Below are positions 1-12,400 of a stretch of 64,000 nucleotides of DNA, in pieces. The DNA is taken from NCBI RefSeq assembly GCF_014191725.1, contig NZ_JACHWZ010000002.1, forward strand, positions 62,001 to 126,000. Reading direction: 5' to 3'. Made by a program: the position numbers and the translations under genes. Each line of letters starts with the position of its first letter. The first letter of the stretch is position 1. The notes below the pieces were generated by a model that ran no database searches, was not told the origin of the DNA, and was given only the letters and a program-made list of their open reading frames with translations. This stretch comes from Microbulbifer rhizosphaerae. GTDB lineage: Bacteria > Pseudomonadota > Gammaproteobacteria > Pseudomonadales > Cellvibrionaceae.

Positions 1-3000
1 ACGTAATCGCCGAGCCAGTAGTGGGCGCGCCCGCCCACGGCGAGGGTATCCATTTCCTCGAACCCCGGGGTGTACTCGTAGCGCGCCACCAGGTATTGCG
101 GGTTGCCGTTGAAGGCGCCGTCCTGGATCAGCAGGTTGTCGTTGGCCAGCGCGGACAGGGGTTTGTTCAGCAGCACACGACCCTGGATATAATCGATATC
201 GTAATCGACCACCGCGGTGAGGTTTCTCACCGCCAGTACTATGTCCGAATCCTTGTCCCGAACTTCCACCCTCAGACGCTCGGAGCCTGTGGAAATATCC
301 TGGTGGCGCAGGAAGTACAGCGAACCACCGGTGCCGCGGAATTCGTCGCGGCCGTCGACGGTACCCGGCTCGGCGCCGAAGCCGTCGATCTGGAAGCGCT
401 TTTCGCCGAAGCTGGTCACCGCATCGCTCTCGAAATGTGCGTTGGCACCGTAGAGGGCCCGGTCGATATGAGCCAGTTCATTGTCGGTGTAGGCGGCCTT
501 GAAATTGCCCCACAAACCGTAGTCGTCATACTTGGACAGCTTGACGTAAAACTTGCCGGAAGTGGGCGCATCCTCCACCACCGTGGAGTCGTCGCCGAAG
601 GTCGGGTAGTAGAGGTCCGAGTCCATGCGGCGGAAGAGTTCGTCGGGGGATTTTTCCATAAAATTGGAAAAGAGTTCGTCCACCGGACCCTCTTCGGTAT
701 CCGCGCTGGCGGCCAGGCGCCAGCCCTCGCCGAAACCGCCGCTTGTGTAGAACGCCAGGCGGCCGTCGTAGCTGACGGAGTTGTCGTAGTGGGTTTCGTC
801 GCCGGTCACCAGCGCCGCCGGACCGTTGGTCTTGTCGTACCCGATGGTCAGGTCGGCGATGCCCACGGTAAACCAGTCGTCGTTGGCGAAACGCAAATCG
901 CGCAGAAAGAGGTCGCCGTTGCCCTGCTCGTCCAGCACCGCCACTTCCACCGTGTGCAGGCCCTTGCCGAAAATCTGCTCGGCGACGAACTCGCCCTGCC
1001 CGCTCACCGGCACCGGGTTGCCGCCCAGCCACACGGTGTGCTCCGCGGGAATCTGCGAGCCGTTGACCAGTACCGTGTTGCCGTCCAGGGGAATATTGCG
1101 GTGTGCCAGGCGGTTTTCGCCGTAGCCCACCAGCAGCTCCCGCTCCACGTCGGTATCCTCCAGGGGCGCATCCAGGCGGTCCACCAGCCACAGGGTCTGG
1201 GGCTCGGTTTCATCGTAGCGGCCTTTTTCGTCGTAGACGCGCAACAGGTATTGCAGTTTTTTCAGCGGTGCACGGAACTCCTCCAGCTCCGCTTCCCACT
1301 CGCCCCTGCCGTTCACATCCAGTTCCACCACTGCCAGCGGCATGTCGCGCACCGACTGCTCCTCCTCGAACAGGCGCACTTCCGCGCGTTCGATAAAGGA
1401 TGGGTAGTTGGTGTAGCTGCGGAACTGCACTCGGCTGTCCGCCACCTCCGTCTCCGGATCGTCGGCGTAACGGATGGTGTTGGGCCAGGCGCTGACATTC
1501 AGCCGCGGCTGCATTTTCTTGTTGTCGAAGCGGAACTGGATATTGGCACTCTCCAGGGCTACGTCGGTACAGCGCTGCAGGTCGGCGGAGTTTTTATAGG
1601 GGTCGTACTCCGGCTCGCCATCCACGGTGATGCGCATCAGGTTCAGGGCATAGGGATTGTTGGCCCGGGCCTCGCGCTGGATGCGCTCGATTTCCAGACG
1701 ATCCTTATCCGCGAGCACCGCCAGTTCGTCGTAGAGCACCTGCACTTCCACGCGGGCACCATCCAGTTGGATAAAGCCGGTGGTCACCACGTCGTCGGAC
1801 TGCACATAGCCGCGCCCTTCGAACTCCACTTGTTCATCGCTGAGATTCAGGTGTTGCTGCACCGCTTCCATGGCGCGGCGCGCACGCGCGGAGGAAAGGC
1901 CCACGTCGTCGCCGTAGACCATGGCCTCGCGGCGCTCCATGCGCTCGTTATCGCTGTAGCCGACAAAACCCACACGCACATTCGCCTTGTCCGCAACCTC
2001 CGCCATCAACCGGCGGATATGCTCCAGCTGCGACTGGGAGATCACCGGGTCGCCCTGTTCGAAACGGATCGGCTGCAGCGCGCCGGTGGGGGACTCGTGG
2101 GCGATGGTGATGGTTTCCGCGCTAGCCGCTTCCGGACAGGCCTGTACGCCGTCACCAGCGGTCTCCATTGGGTCGTCGTACCAGAACTCCACTTCCACGC
2201 GGCGGTTCAATGCGCGGCCCTTGGGGGTATCGTTGTTGGCGATGGGTTGGCTGGCGCCTTTGCCGCTGCTGGTCACCGCGTAGCTGGGCAGCCCCAGCAT
2301 ATCGCGCACCGCCAGTGCCACCCGGCGCGCCTCGGCGCGGGACAGCGCCATATGATCGCTATACAACTGCGCGGGCCGGTCCGGCAGGGGCAGGCTGTCG
2401 GTGTGGCCGACGAAGTGAATCACCAGGTTGTTCTTGTCCGCCAGGTTGGCGCGCACCTCGCGGATGCGGCGCGCGAAGGCCTCGGGGAGATCCACCTGGC
2501 CCGGCTCTATACGCAGGGGTGTGACCAGGTTTTTCAAACGCGCGCGCTGTTCGCTGCCGGCGGTGTAGCGCAGCCTGCACACGGTTTCCTGGCGACACAC
2601 CTTGACCCGGTTCAGCGCCAGCGCCTGGGCGCGGGCCTGTTCCGCCTGGGCCTCTTCGTCCAGTTCGTCGTAGCTGAGCCGCACCTGTACGCGGCGGTTC
2701 AGCTCTCGCCCGGTAGTGGTGATATTGTCCGCGACCGGCTCGACGTCGCCGCGCCCCTCGAAGGAGATCGCCTCTTCCGGCAGGTCCAGGGCCAGTTGGA
2801 AAAATTCCGCCACCAGCTGCGCGCGGGCGCGGGTGAATTCGGTTTTGTCCAGGTACTCCGCCAGCTGCTGCGGGGTAAGCGGCTCGCTGTCGGTGTGACC
2901 GATAAAGTGCAGTTTCAGGTTGTAGGCATCGCCAAGTTCCGCCAGTTTTTCTTTCAGTACCTCGACGGATTCGGGGGAAATATCATCCGCCACCGCCTCG

Positions 3001-3461
3001 AAAGGCAGCGGCTCGATAATATTTTCCTCGATCACCGGTTCCATCGCCTCCGAGAACAGAGTGGCGTCCTGCACCCACTGGCGACGCGGCTGGCCCAACA
3101 GCATGGACTCGGTGTTGTTGCCGACGGGGTTTTCGGTGTATTCGACCCCGGGCTCCTCGATTTGCGGGGACAGGCCGGGGATTTTTTGCCAGACCTGCCA
3201 CCAGGGGGTGTCGGGGGTTTGGGGTTCTTCGGTTTCCTGGGCGTAGACCGGTAGTGCGAGCAGGAAAGCGAGCGCGGTTAAATGCGGAATGCGGAACGCG
3301 GAATGCGGAATAAACCGCGAGCCCCATGTAGGAGCCTGCTTGCAGGCGAATTTCCGCGCTTGCCGGGCAATATTCGCCTGCAAGCAGGCTCCTACACCGA
3401 TAGATACCTCTTCATTCATTCCGCATTCCGCACTCATCATTCCGCATTCATTAGAGGACAT
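1..3461 (-). CDS. OmpA-family outer membrane protein, 3' end outside window (partial)
   Basis: Reading the minus strand from 3461 gives an open frame of about 1153 codons with no stop before base 1. The ATG at 3461 overlaps the stop of the upstream giant gene (TGATG), so the two are translationally coupled. Residues ~58-73 form a signal-peptide core (LTALAFLLALPVYAQ). Three OmpA C-terminal-like peptidoglycan-binding modules follow at about 140-270, 313-425 and 465-575, with motifs such as IGHTDSEPL, VGHTDSLPL and repeated LNRRVxV. Past ~880 the sequence looks like outer-membrane beta-strand material (e.g. GKFYVKLSKYDDYGLWG). Likely role: anchoring to peptidoglycan and display or secretion of the DUF11 partner (inference). 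Odd: the first ~57 residues are encoded by repeat DNA, namely GAATGCGG-type arms and a REP palindrome, so the signal peptide has an unusually long n-region. Confidence 0.85.
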   Translation of the reverse strand, partial: MSSNECGMMSAECGMNEEVSIGVGACLQANIARQARKFACKQAPTWGSRFIPHSAFRIPHLTALAFLLALPVYAQETEEPQTPDTPWWQVWQKIPGLSPQIEEPGVEYTENPVGNNTESMLLGQPRRQWVQDATLFSEAMEPVIEENIIEPLPFEAVADDISPESVEVLKEKLAELGDAYNLKLHFIGHTDSEPLTPQQLAEYLDKTEFTRARAQLVAEFFQLALDLPEEAISFEGRGDVEPVADNITTTGRELNRRVQVRLSYDELDEEAQAEQARAQALALNRVKVCRQETVCRLRYTAGSEQRARLKNLVTPLRIEPGQVDLPEAFARRIREVRANLADKNNLVIHFVGHTDSLPLPDRPAQLYSDHMALSRAEARRVALAVRDMLGLPSYAVTSSGKGASQPIANNDTPKGRALNRRVEVEFWYDDPMETAGDGVQACPEAASAETITIAHESPTGALQPIRFEQGDPVISQSQLEHIRRLMAEVADKANVRVGFVGYSDNERMERREAMVYGDDVGLSSARARRAMEAVQQHLNLSDEQVEFEGRGYVQSDDVVTTGFIQLDGARVEVQVLYDELAVLADKDRLEIERIQREARANNPYALNLMRITVDGEPEYDPYKNSADLQRCTDVALESANIQFRFDNKKMQPRLNVSAWPNTIRYADDPETEVADSRVQFRSYTNYPSFIERAEVRLFEEEQSVRDMPLAVVELDVNGRGEWEAELEEFRAPLKKLQYLLRVYDEKGRYDETEPQTLWLVDRLDAPLEDTDVERELLVGYGENRLAHRNIPLDGNTVLVNGSQIPAEHTVWLGGNPVPVSGQGEFVAEQIFGKGLHTVEVAVLDEQGNGDLFLRDLRFANDDWFTVGIADLTIGYDKTNGPAALVTGDETHYDNSVSYDGRLAFYTSGGFGEGWRLAASADTEEGPVDELFSNFMEKSPDELFRRMDSDLYYPTFGDDSTVVEDAPTSGKFYVKLSKYDDYGLWGNFKAAYTDNELAHIDRALYGANAHFESDAVTSFGEKRFQIDGFGAEPGTVDGRDEFRGTGGSLYFLRHQDISTGSERLRVEVRDKDSDIVLAVRNLTAVVDYDIDYIQGRVLLNKPLSALANDNLLIQDGAFNGNPQYLVARYEYTPGFEEMDTLAVGGRAHYWLGDY
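3281..3452. repeat. Composite inverted repeat: GAATGCGG-type arms flanking a REP palindrome
   Basis: The left arm (3281-3312) has repeated AATGCGG units; the right arm (about 3415-3452) has repeated CCGCATTC units in the opposite sense. Between them (3327-3396) is a REP-like palindrome beginning TGTAGGAGCCTGCTTGCAGG and ending with its near reverse complement. The whole element lies inside the reading frame of the OmpA-family gene, between its coupled start codon and its signal peptide. Confidence 0.85.
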
Positions 3462-6400
3462 CACTCCAATCCTCCCTGCTTCGGCGGCGCGCCGCGGCGC
3501 CAGAAGACTTCGGTTTCAATCGTCAATTCGTAATCGCCATACTGTTCCGCCCAATCCCCGGCGATCTGTGCCTTGATGGTCTGCAGACGCCGCTCCACCA
3601 GGTCCGGATCTTCGTTTTCCGCCAGGTAGGAGAGACGCAGCACCGACGGTGCCTCGCTCAGTTTCTCCAGCAGCAGTTCGGTGCGCGAGTGCCACTGCGG
3701 GCGCAGTTCGGTGGTCTCGGGCTCGAACACGCCCTCGGCCATATCCAGGCGCACCACACGGTGCAGGCTGGCCCCGAAGTTCACCTTGATCGCCTTACCG
3801 CGGGTGGCGCGCACCACACGCGGGTTTTCGCTGGTGAGGCGGTAGCCGCTGGGCAGGCTGCGGTCGTCCAGTTTCATGATGAAGTTGGAGCCGCGGTCCC
3901 GGTTCGGCACCACCGCACAGGTGATATGGAAGCGGCCGTGGGCATCGGTGGTGGCGTTGAGACCGGTGGCGGTAACCACCCGCGCGCCGGGTACGCCGCC
4001 CTCGCCCTGGTCCTGGTAGCCGTTCATATTCTTGTCGTCGTACACCTTGCCGATCACGTCGGAACAGTCGAAGGTGGGATCGGGCACCACGCGCACCGTG
4101 GCCGAGGCCTCGCCGGAGGCGGCCTGGCCGGAGAGCTGGTTGAACATCTGCGCGCGGTTGACGTACTTGCCCTCGCCCACGCCGGAGCCCACTACCAGCA
4201 GCAGTTTCACCGTACGGGTCTGGTCCGGGTCCACGCGCAAGTCGTTCCAGTGCAGTTGCAGCCCCTCCACTTCCGGCTCCTCGGCCAAGCCATCGAGGCG
4301 CGCGGAACCGGCCACGTATTTGAAGCCAGCAGGGAAGAAATCCACCAGCTGCAGGTCGGCCAGGGGCACCGGCAGGGTATTGCTGAAGGTGATGGTGTAG
4401 GGCACCAGCTGGCTGCGGGTGACGTTCAGCATGCTCGCGGTCTTGGTGATCGACAACGCACCTTCCAGTAGCGGGTCCACCGGAATGTGGTTGTTGAACA
4501 GCTGGCTCTCGCCCGGAATGCGGTCGTCGTCCAAGGTGAGGCGCAAGTAGTAGTCGGTGCGCGGATCGCGCGCGTCCACGTCCACGCCCGGTGCGGAGAA
4601 GGATTCCTGTACCTCGCAGTGGTCCGCAGTGCCCGGTACGACGTCGCCGTTGCTGCCCAGGCAGGCGCCCACATCGAAGCCTGCGGTCTCCTCATCGGTC
4701 TGCGGCGGGATGATCAGGGACTGTCCATCGACATAGCCATCCCCGGGCACCTGCACCTGAATCAGGTAATCCGCATTGGCCGGACAGGCGGCATCGCTGA
4801 AGTTGATATCGAACTTGTAGTAGCCGCCGTCCGGAACGACCTGGCCCTGCTGTTTTTCATCGTCGAAGCAGCGATCCGGCAGTTCCTGGCCGCCGGATGC
4901 GCGCAGCAGTGTGAGCATCGCGCCGGAGACCGGCTGGCGCAGCACCGAATCGTAGACCACGCCGTTGGGGGTAATCGGCAGGTTCAGGTTCTGCGGGTTG
5001 GAGCCGGAGCCGACAAAGATCTCGGTGATCTGCTGCGGGCCGTTGGTAAAGTCGGAACTGGTATTGCCCAGCGACGCCGTGGTCTCAGTGGCATTGGGGG
5101 CCTGGTATCTCAGCTCGTAGCTGGCGCCCCCCGCTGTTGTGCTCGAGGCGTAGTTCGGCACCAGGCCGGCGAACTGGAAGTAGCCGTCCTCGTCCGCCTG
5201 CAGGCTGTCGAGCAGGGCATTGTTGAAGTACAGCTCCACGGTCCAGCCGCTGAGCAGACGCTCTGACCCATCCAACTGGTCGTTGAAGTTCACATCGTGC
5301 CAGAGGAAGCCGCTCAGGTTGGCGATGCCCGGGGTGCCGCCCACATCGATGATCACACTGGCCTGCTCGGTGGAGGGCGGATCATTCCAGGCCACTTCCG
5401 CGGTGTTCAGTACCTGGTAGCCGATCTCCAGGTTTTCACCCTGTTTTGCCTGGAAGCGCAGGGTCGCCACTTCGCCCGCCGGCAGTTCGCCGTAAGTCGC
5501 ACCGTAGTCGGCGGTAATCACCGAACCGGCCACGCTGATGCCGCCGGGCTGGCCGTTGAGCAGCGCGGAATCCGCGACGTAAGTAAGTACGCCCTCGCCG
5601 GCCACCAGCAGGTCGTCGGTGATCACTACCTCGGTGACCGGCACCGCGCTGATATTGGTGACGCGCACCAGGTATTCCAGGGTCGCGCCGGGCAGTGCCG
5701 CGCCGCCGCCCACGACCGCTACTTCCTTGGTAATGGAGAGCTGCTGCGCATCGCCCACCACCACTTCCGTGGGTTGGGCGCCGTTGGACGGATTGCCGTC
5801 GGCATCGGTCAGGGTCAGCGGCAGTTCCTCGGTAGCCACGCTGCCCTGGTTGCTGATCACCGTGCCGGTGGCCGTGTCCGCGTCCACCTGCACGTCGAAG
5901 GTGATGGTGGCGGCTTGCGCGGAGGTGATCACACCCTCGCCGGCGCCGGGCAGTGGCGGAGTCAGGTCGCTGGAGGAAATCGGCAGGCCACTGTCCAGAC
6001 GCGTCATTCCGCCGGCGTTGTCGGTGACTGCCATGCCGTTGAGCATCGTGGTACCGGCTACATAAGTGGTGTCGGCGGGTACCTGATCGGTGAGCACTGC
6101 ATCGGTGGCATCCACGCCGCCCATATTGGTGACGGTAATGGTGTAGCGCAGGGTATCGCCGGGATCGACGATGCCCGCGGACACATTGTCCACGGCAATT
6201 TCCACCGTCTTCTGCACTATCAGCAGCGGCACATCACCGACGATATCAATGGTGGGATCGTCCGGTGCCTCCGTGGTGGGATCGTCGGAGGGCTGCTCCG
6301 CAAAGGGACCGCTGCCGGCGCCCTCGCCATTGACGAAGCCCTGGTTGGAAATAATGGTGCCGTCGCGCACATCGTTGATGGTCACGTCGAAGGTGACCGT

Positions 6401-9400
6401 CACCGGCTGCGTGCCCTCGGTGGCGCCGACAAAACCTTCCTCTTCTCCCGGAGAATTAATGGCCAGTCCGGCAGACAGCGGCGTGCTGCCGTCCACATCG
6501 GCCACCGCCGCGCCGTTCAGCGTGGTGGAGTTCGGCACATAAGTGGTGTTCGCCGGCACCTGGTCGCGCAGGGTTGCCGCAATGGCATTTTCATCGCCGG
6601 TATTTTCGATGGTGATGGTGTAGCGCAAGGTGTCGCCGGGCATCAGCAGGTCGGCGTCGCCGGTGATGTCCTGGGAGATTTTTTCCACCGCCAGTTCGGG
6701 AGCGGATTCGACCACTACCTGGGTGGGATCTTCATCGCCCACCACATCCGGATCGTCGGCGCCGTTGATATTGGGATCGTCGCTGTCCGCCAGCAGTTGG
6801 CCGGGCAGTTGCACCTGGGCCTGGTTGAGCACCGCGGTGTCGTTGTCGATCACCGCCGCCAGCGCCACCTCGTAGACGATTTCCAGGCTGTCGCCGGTCG
6901 CCAGCGACAGGTCGGCCGCGCTCAGCAGGCCGCTGCCATGAGCTCCGCCGGCGGCATCGGTGCCACTGGTATCGGCGCCCGCCGGTGCGGAGACGATCTG
7001 CAGCGAACCGGACTGGTACAGCGGCAGACTGTTGAGGCGGCCCAGTTCGTCGGTGATTGCGATATCGTCCACATCGACGCTGCTGAGATTGGTGAGCGTC
7101 AATGTGTAGCGCAACGTATCGCCGGGAGTGGCGGTACTGGCCGGGCTGTCGCCGCTGGTGACATTCTCCACCACTTTGTAGAAGGAGACACTGGGCACCG
7201 CGGCGGTGATGGTGTAGGCGTCCTCATGGTCCAGGGTTCCCGGGGTGCCGTCGGTGGGCGCGGCACGGGTGTACTGCCGCGCATCCGGGCCGGTGCTGTC
7301 CCAGCTGTGCCAGAGCTCCACACCGGCGATATTGATGAGCGAGTCGCCGTCGGCGGTGTCCGCATCCAGGTAGGCGTCGTAGCTGAACAGCAGGCGGTGG
7401 TCCGCAGGTATAGCCGCCGTGGCGCCGACGGTGGTTACCGTCAGGGTGCAATTGGCCGGATCGAAGGCGGTATTGAAGTGTTCGCCGGCATTCAGGGTGG
7501 CGACGGTATTGCCGGTGCCGTCGGCGATAACCGCGGCAAAGTTTGCCGGCGGCGTCTCGCACATGCCGCCCGGATTGTTATTAGGCAGCAGATCGGTAAC
7601 GGTGATATCCCAGGCCGGGCCGGTGCCGATATTGTGCACGTCGAGGGTGAAGCGACCGGGCAGGCCGGATTGCACGCTGGCGGGGCCGGTCTTGGTCATG
7701 GTGAGGTCGGTGGGTTCCACCACGGTCATATCCGCGGTGGTGTTGCCCGCACCGGCGCCCTGCCCCGCCGCGGCGTTGTCGTTTTCGTAGTTGTAGTTGT
7801 AGCTGGCGCTGTTGTTGAAGGTCAGCCCGTCCACGTTAGGCGGATTGACGTCGCGCAGGCGCACAGTGATATCGACCACCACCTGTTCACCCGGCGGCAC
7901 GTCGATGCCGTTGGTGGTGTCCTCGATCACCAGGTCGGTGTCGGAACCGGTATTGATCGGCGTAAATACCGCGCTGCCGGAAACCTTGGCCGCCTCGACG
8001 AACACCAGATCCGCGGCGGAAGCGCCCAGGTTCAGCAATATCCGCACATCGTGCAGCGCAGTCGTCTGCGGCGTTTCCGGAATAGTGACGCGATAGCGGA
8101 AGGGCTCGCCGATGGACGCGGTGGGCTGGGTATTTTCAATCAGCAGCGGCGCCGCGTTGGGGGTATTGAACTGCACGCTCTGCGGCGCGGTGGGACCGTA
8201 GTCCTCGCGCATATCCACGGTTGCGGTGGCGCCGGCGAGCGTCGGCAGGTCGTCGTCGTCCAGTGAATAATAAATTTCGACAGAGGCGGCGTTCTGCATA
8301 TTCAGGCCGGCGCCCAGGTTCGGGTCCGCCTGTACGCGATAGGTCATTACCAACGTCTGGCCGGGATCGATGGCATAGGCGGTGCCGGTGCCGAAATTCC
8401 ATACCGCCTCGCCGGTGGAAACATCGTAGACAGGCGCAAGATCGGCAACCGCGGCGCCGTTGACGCTGGTGGACTGCACGGTGACACCGCCCTGGCGCAG
8501 GCCGAGCGGGATAGTGTCGCGGAACACCGTGTCGTAGGCGGGCGCCGAGCCGCTGTTGGTAATGGTCACCGTGTAGTCGACGGTATCGCCGGGCGCGAGA
8601 GTGCTGCCGTCCGCCGGGTTGGAGGTGATCGCCACGGCCAGGTTCGGCTGCAGCAGATCCAGAGTTTCACCATCGTTGCGATTTTCGGCACCTGTGGCGG
8701 CGTCGAAACCAAACTCCACATTGTTGGTGAGCGGCGTATTGTTGGCCGGCCAGGGATGAGCGTCCTGGTTCAGCACGCGCGCGCGGTAGCGGATTACGAA
8801 CTCGTCGTTGGCCGCATTGTTATCGCCGGCATTGACCAGGTCGGCAATATTCCAGGTCACCGTGGTCGGCCCCGTAGCCGGATCGCCAGCCGGTATCGGC
8901 TCGATAATATCGCCATGACTGAATGGCGCCGGCGCGACAAAGGGCGCGCTGTTGTCGCCGTTGACCGCCAGGGTGCCGTCGAACACCAGGCCCTGCGGCA
9001 GGGTGTCGGTAATCGCCGCATTGGGCGCACTGCCCTCCGGCAGGCTCAGGCGCAGTTCGTATTCGACAAAGTCACCCACGCGCAGCTGCGCATCGCCGGT
9101 GCCGTAACTGTCGTCCAGGCGGGTTTTGGCGATAGTGCTGTCGTTCGTGGCGGTGAGCTGGGCGACGGCGTTTTCGATCACATAATCGTTCAGCCCGCCC
9201 ACACCGTCGGAACCGTTGCGCTCGTAGGGACTGGTGTTGTCTTCGTCCAGGCTGGTCCACTCGATGCGACTGGTACCGGAGAGATCGGTGGCGGCCAGCA
9301 CACTGTCGAGCACCACGGCGTCGAACACCAACTGGCTGTTGCCGCCGGCGGCGATATCCAGATTGCTGTTGGTGCGGTTCCAGTCCAGGGCCTGCGCAGT

Positions 9401-12400
9401 GTTGACTCCGTCGCCGGTCAACGCCGGGTCGGCAATCGCAGCACCGCCGAAGGTGACACTGCCCGGAACAAGTTCCAGTCCCAGGGACAGCTGTTCGTTG
9501 ACGATCAGGTCGAAGGCATCGGAATTTTCCGGGTTGCCCGCGGCAGTCAGGTCCAGGGTAAAGCGCAGTACGTCACCGGCGTCCGGGTCGTTTCCGGGGC
9601 TGGTCTGGTTGGCGACGGTTTTCGCCAGGGTGAGTTCCGGCTCGACGATGGTCAGTGTCGCGGCGCTACCGGCCCCTCCATCAACGGCGGTGCCGCCATC
9701 GGTTTCGGCATAGGTGTAACTGGCGGCGTTTTCGAAGCTGTGTCCCGCCTGCGCGTTAGTGTTATTACCTACACGTGCACGAATTTCAATCTGTGCCTGG
9801 GTGCCGGCCGGCAGCAGATCGATACGTAGGTCTAGACTGTTGCCATTGGTGTTACTGTCATCGACGGTCAGGCCATTCCCGCTGATCTCCGCCACGCTGA
9901 CAATTTCCAGGCTCGGGTCGAGCTCATCAGTAATCACGACATCGTGAATGGCCGACGCAGTATTGGTCGAGGGCACCAGCAACTGGTAAACCACTTCCTC
10001 ACCCACCGCCGCAGTGCCATCAGCGGGTGCCATCAGGATTTTCTGCAGCGGGTCGACACTGGTCGGCGCAGTGGACATCTGGTAGGGCGCAGGCAATGCA
10101 ACTGGGCCATAGCGCTGCGCGTCACTCGGCGGGAAAGACCAGTATTCATCTACCGCAAAGTTGTTTGTCCAAATCTGGTCGCCGCCCACATCGGTGTAGA
10201 AGCCGATATCGTAGTCGATATCCAGGCACTGCCCGGCATCCAAGGACATGTTGGTCAGTACGAAAATCATTTCTCCACCGCGCGCCGTTGGCGCAGTGTA
10301 GGTGTAGTTCCCGGCCTCAACCGGGCTACCGTCGATACTTACCTGCAGGTTCTCGATCGATACCTCGTCGAGTTCCATCGGCAGGTCATCGGTGAGCTGC
10401 AAGCTATACGCCGGTGCATCACCGGAGTTACAGGCGTGCAGGTTGAAGCGCATTACATCACCGGCTAGGTCGGTAACCAGATACGGGCTGTTACGACCAT
10501 CTCGATCAGTTTTGGTGAGGCTATCGACCAGTGGCTGCAACACGGTGATGGTGGCACTGCTCTCCAGGCGAGGATCGGCGGCAGGCGGATTGCCGCCGGC
10601 ATCGGTGTAGGTCAGGCTCGCGTTATTGGTCAGCGTAGTGCTGGCCACATGGGGAATTCCGGCATCCTCGGTAACCCGCGCCACATATTGGATCAGCAGC
10701 GGTGCCGCGGTGCCCAGTTCACGGGTCACATTGCCGAGATTCCATACCTGCGAGCCTGTCGCAGGTGGTACCGGTTGGCTGACCGGGGTAAAGACATAGC
10801 CGCCGGCAGCGTCGTCGATGGCAAAGGACTCTAGCGTGAGTCCTGGCGGCAGAACATCGGTCACTTGCACCGCGTTGGTGGTACCCGGCTGCAGATTAAG
10901 CGTCAGCTGGTAGGTGATGGTATCGCCGATACGCACGGTGCTGTCCGCGGAATCGCCATAACTGTCCTCGAGCACCAGTTTTTCCAGACCTGAGTTGTCC
11001 TCGGTGTTTATCTGGGCTTGGGCGGGGCCGGTACAGTAGTTGTTTGGATTGGTCACTGCTGGGCAGCCGATACCGTGGCGCTCGTACAGCTCCTGGCCAG
11101 TGACGTTGTCGTCCAGAGATGTCCAATCGGCGTAAGCTTCGTTCGTTACCGGCTGGCCAAATACTGACACCACTGTCGCCTGATAGGTGATCACCAACGT
11201 GCTTCCCAGAGGAAGATCTAGCGAGTTATCGCCGTTCTCTCGGCCCCATACCAGTGAACCGGCCGCCGGTGTCGACGGCGCGGCGACAAAACCATCGACA
11301 GCGGCGCCGTTGATGGTGGCCGAGGCCGAACCCGCGTTGAATTGCACTTCCGGCGGCAGCAGATCGAGCACGTTGATGTCAAGCGCATCGGCGGAGGAAG
11401 CACTGGTATGTGTGATGGTCAGTTCGTATTCAAGAACATCGCCGCCCTGGGCAAGATTCGCCGCACCGGTCGTATTAGTCACGGCCTTACTGATCAGCAA
11501 TTCCGGTTCCACCGCCGTCACAATCGCTGTGGAAACGGGGGGAGAAGTTACCGTTGAACCATCGTCGCCATTATCATAGGTCAGTACTGCGTCGTTGCGC
11601 AGGCTGTTACCGCTCTGGGTCTCAACAATTTCATTGTCGACGCGAGCGAAGTAATTGATGGTGATGATCGGAGTAATGGCGGAAGCTGCAACGTCATCCT
11701 CGCTATCGGTATCTACGGTACCGATATCCCATACCACATCGCCAGTAGCATCCACAGCTGGTACCGCAGTAAACGCAGCACAATCTGCAGCCGGCGCTAC
11801 GCCGTTGATCAACTGGATACCTTGGTAGCTACAGCTAATTTCATAATTGGCATTCCGGGCCAGCACGTAGCTGGTACCGCCTGCCGCCAAGCTGTCGGTA
11901 ATCCGGACATTGTTGCTGACACCTTCCGGCAGGGATATTTCCAGGTGGAATTCGCGGTGGGCACCAATCGTGCGAGTTTCAGTCGCTGCGCCATTTTCGG
12001 TGATGTCCTCTTTCGCGATGGAAAGCGCAGCCAAGGTGACGTCGACCGGGTTGCTGCTGGTTTCATAATCGTTAATCGCGTCATCGGCATTGGGCAGCTC
12101 GCCAATACGCTGGCCATCAAGAGCACCGTCTGCGCCAATCTGCCCGGCCGGGTTGAGCGCGGTACTTTGTCCCGGCAGAGAGGTCCAGGCAGCATGGGCG
12201 ACATTATTTAATTGCTGCAATGGCTGGGCCTTGTCATCGATCCGTACCTGGAAACTGAATTCGCGGCTTGCTCCCGGTGCCAGCGGGTTTTCGGGGTTCC
12301 AGACAAACACCGGCCGGTTGGCACCAAAGGTGCTGATATCCACACTATCCGGGGCGCCGCTTCCCGTGACACTCGCCTCAACGAAGGTCATTTCGCTATC

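Noticed and set aside
21..3254. 1077-aa plus-strand open frame
   Set aside because: It is antisense to the OmpA-family gene; low-complexity His/Val/Gly/Gln-rich translation without family motifs, typical of a shadow frame in GC-rich DNA.
5297..8266. 989-aa plus-strand open frame
   Set aside because: Antisense to the DUF11-repeat gene; its Gly/His/Arg-rich repeats mirror the repeat DNA of the true gene.
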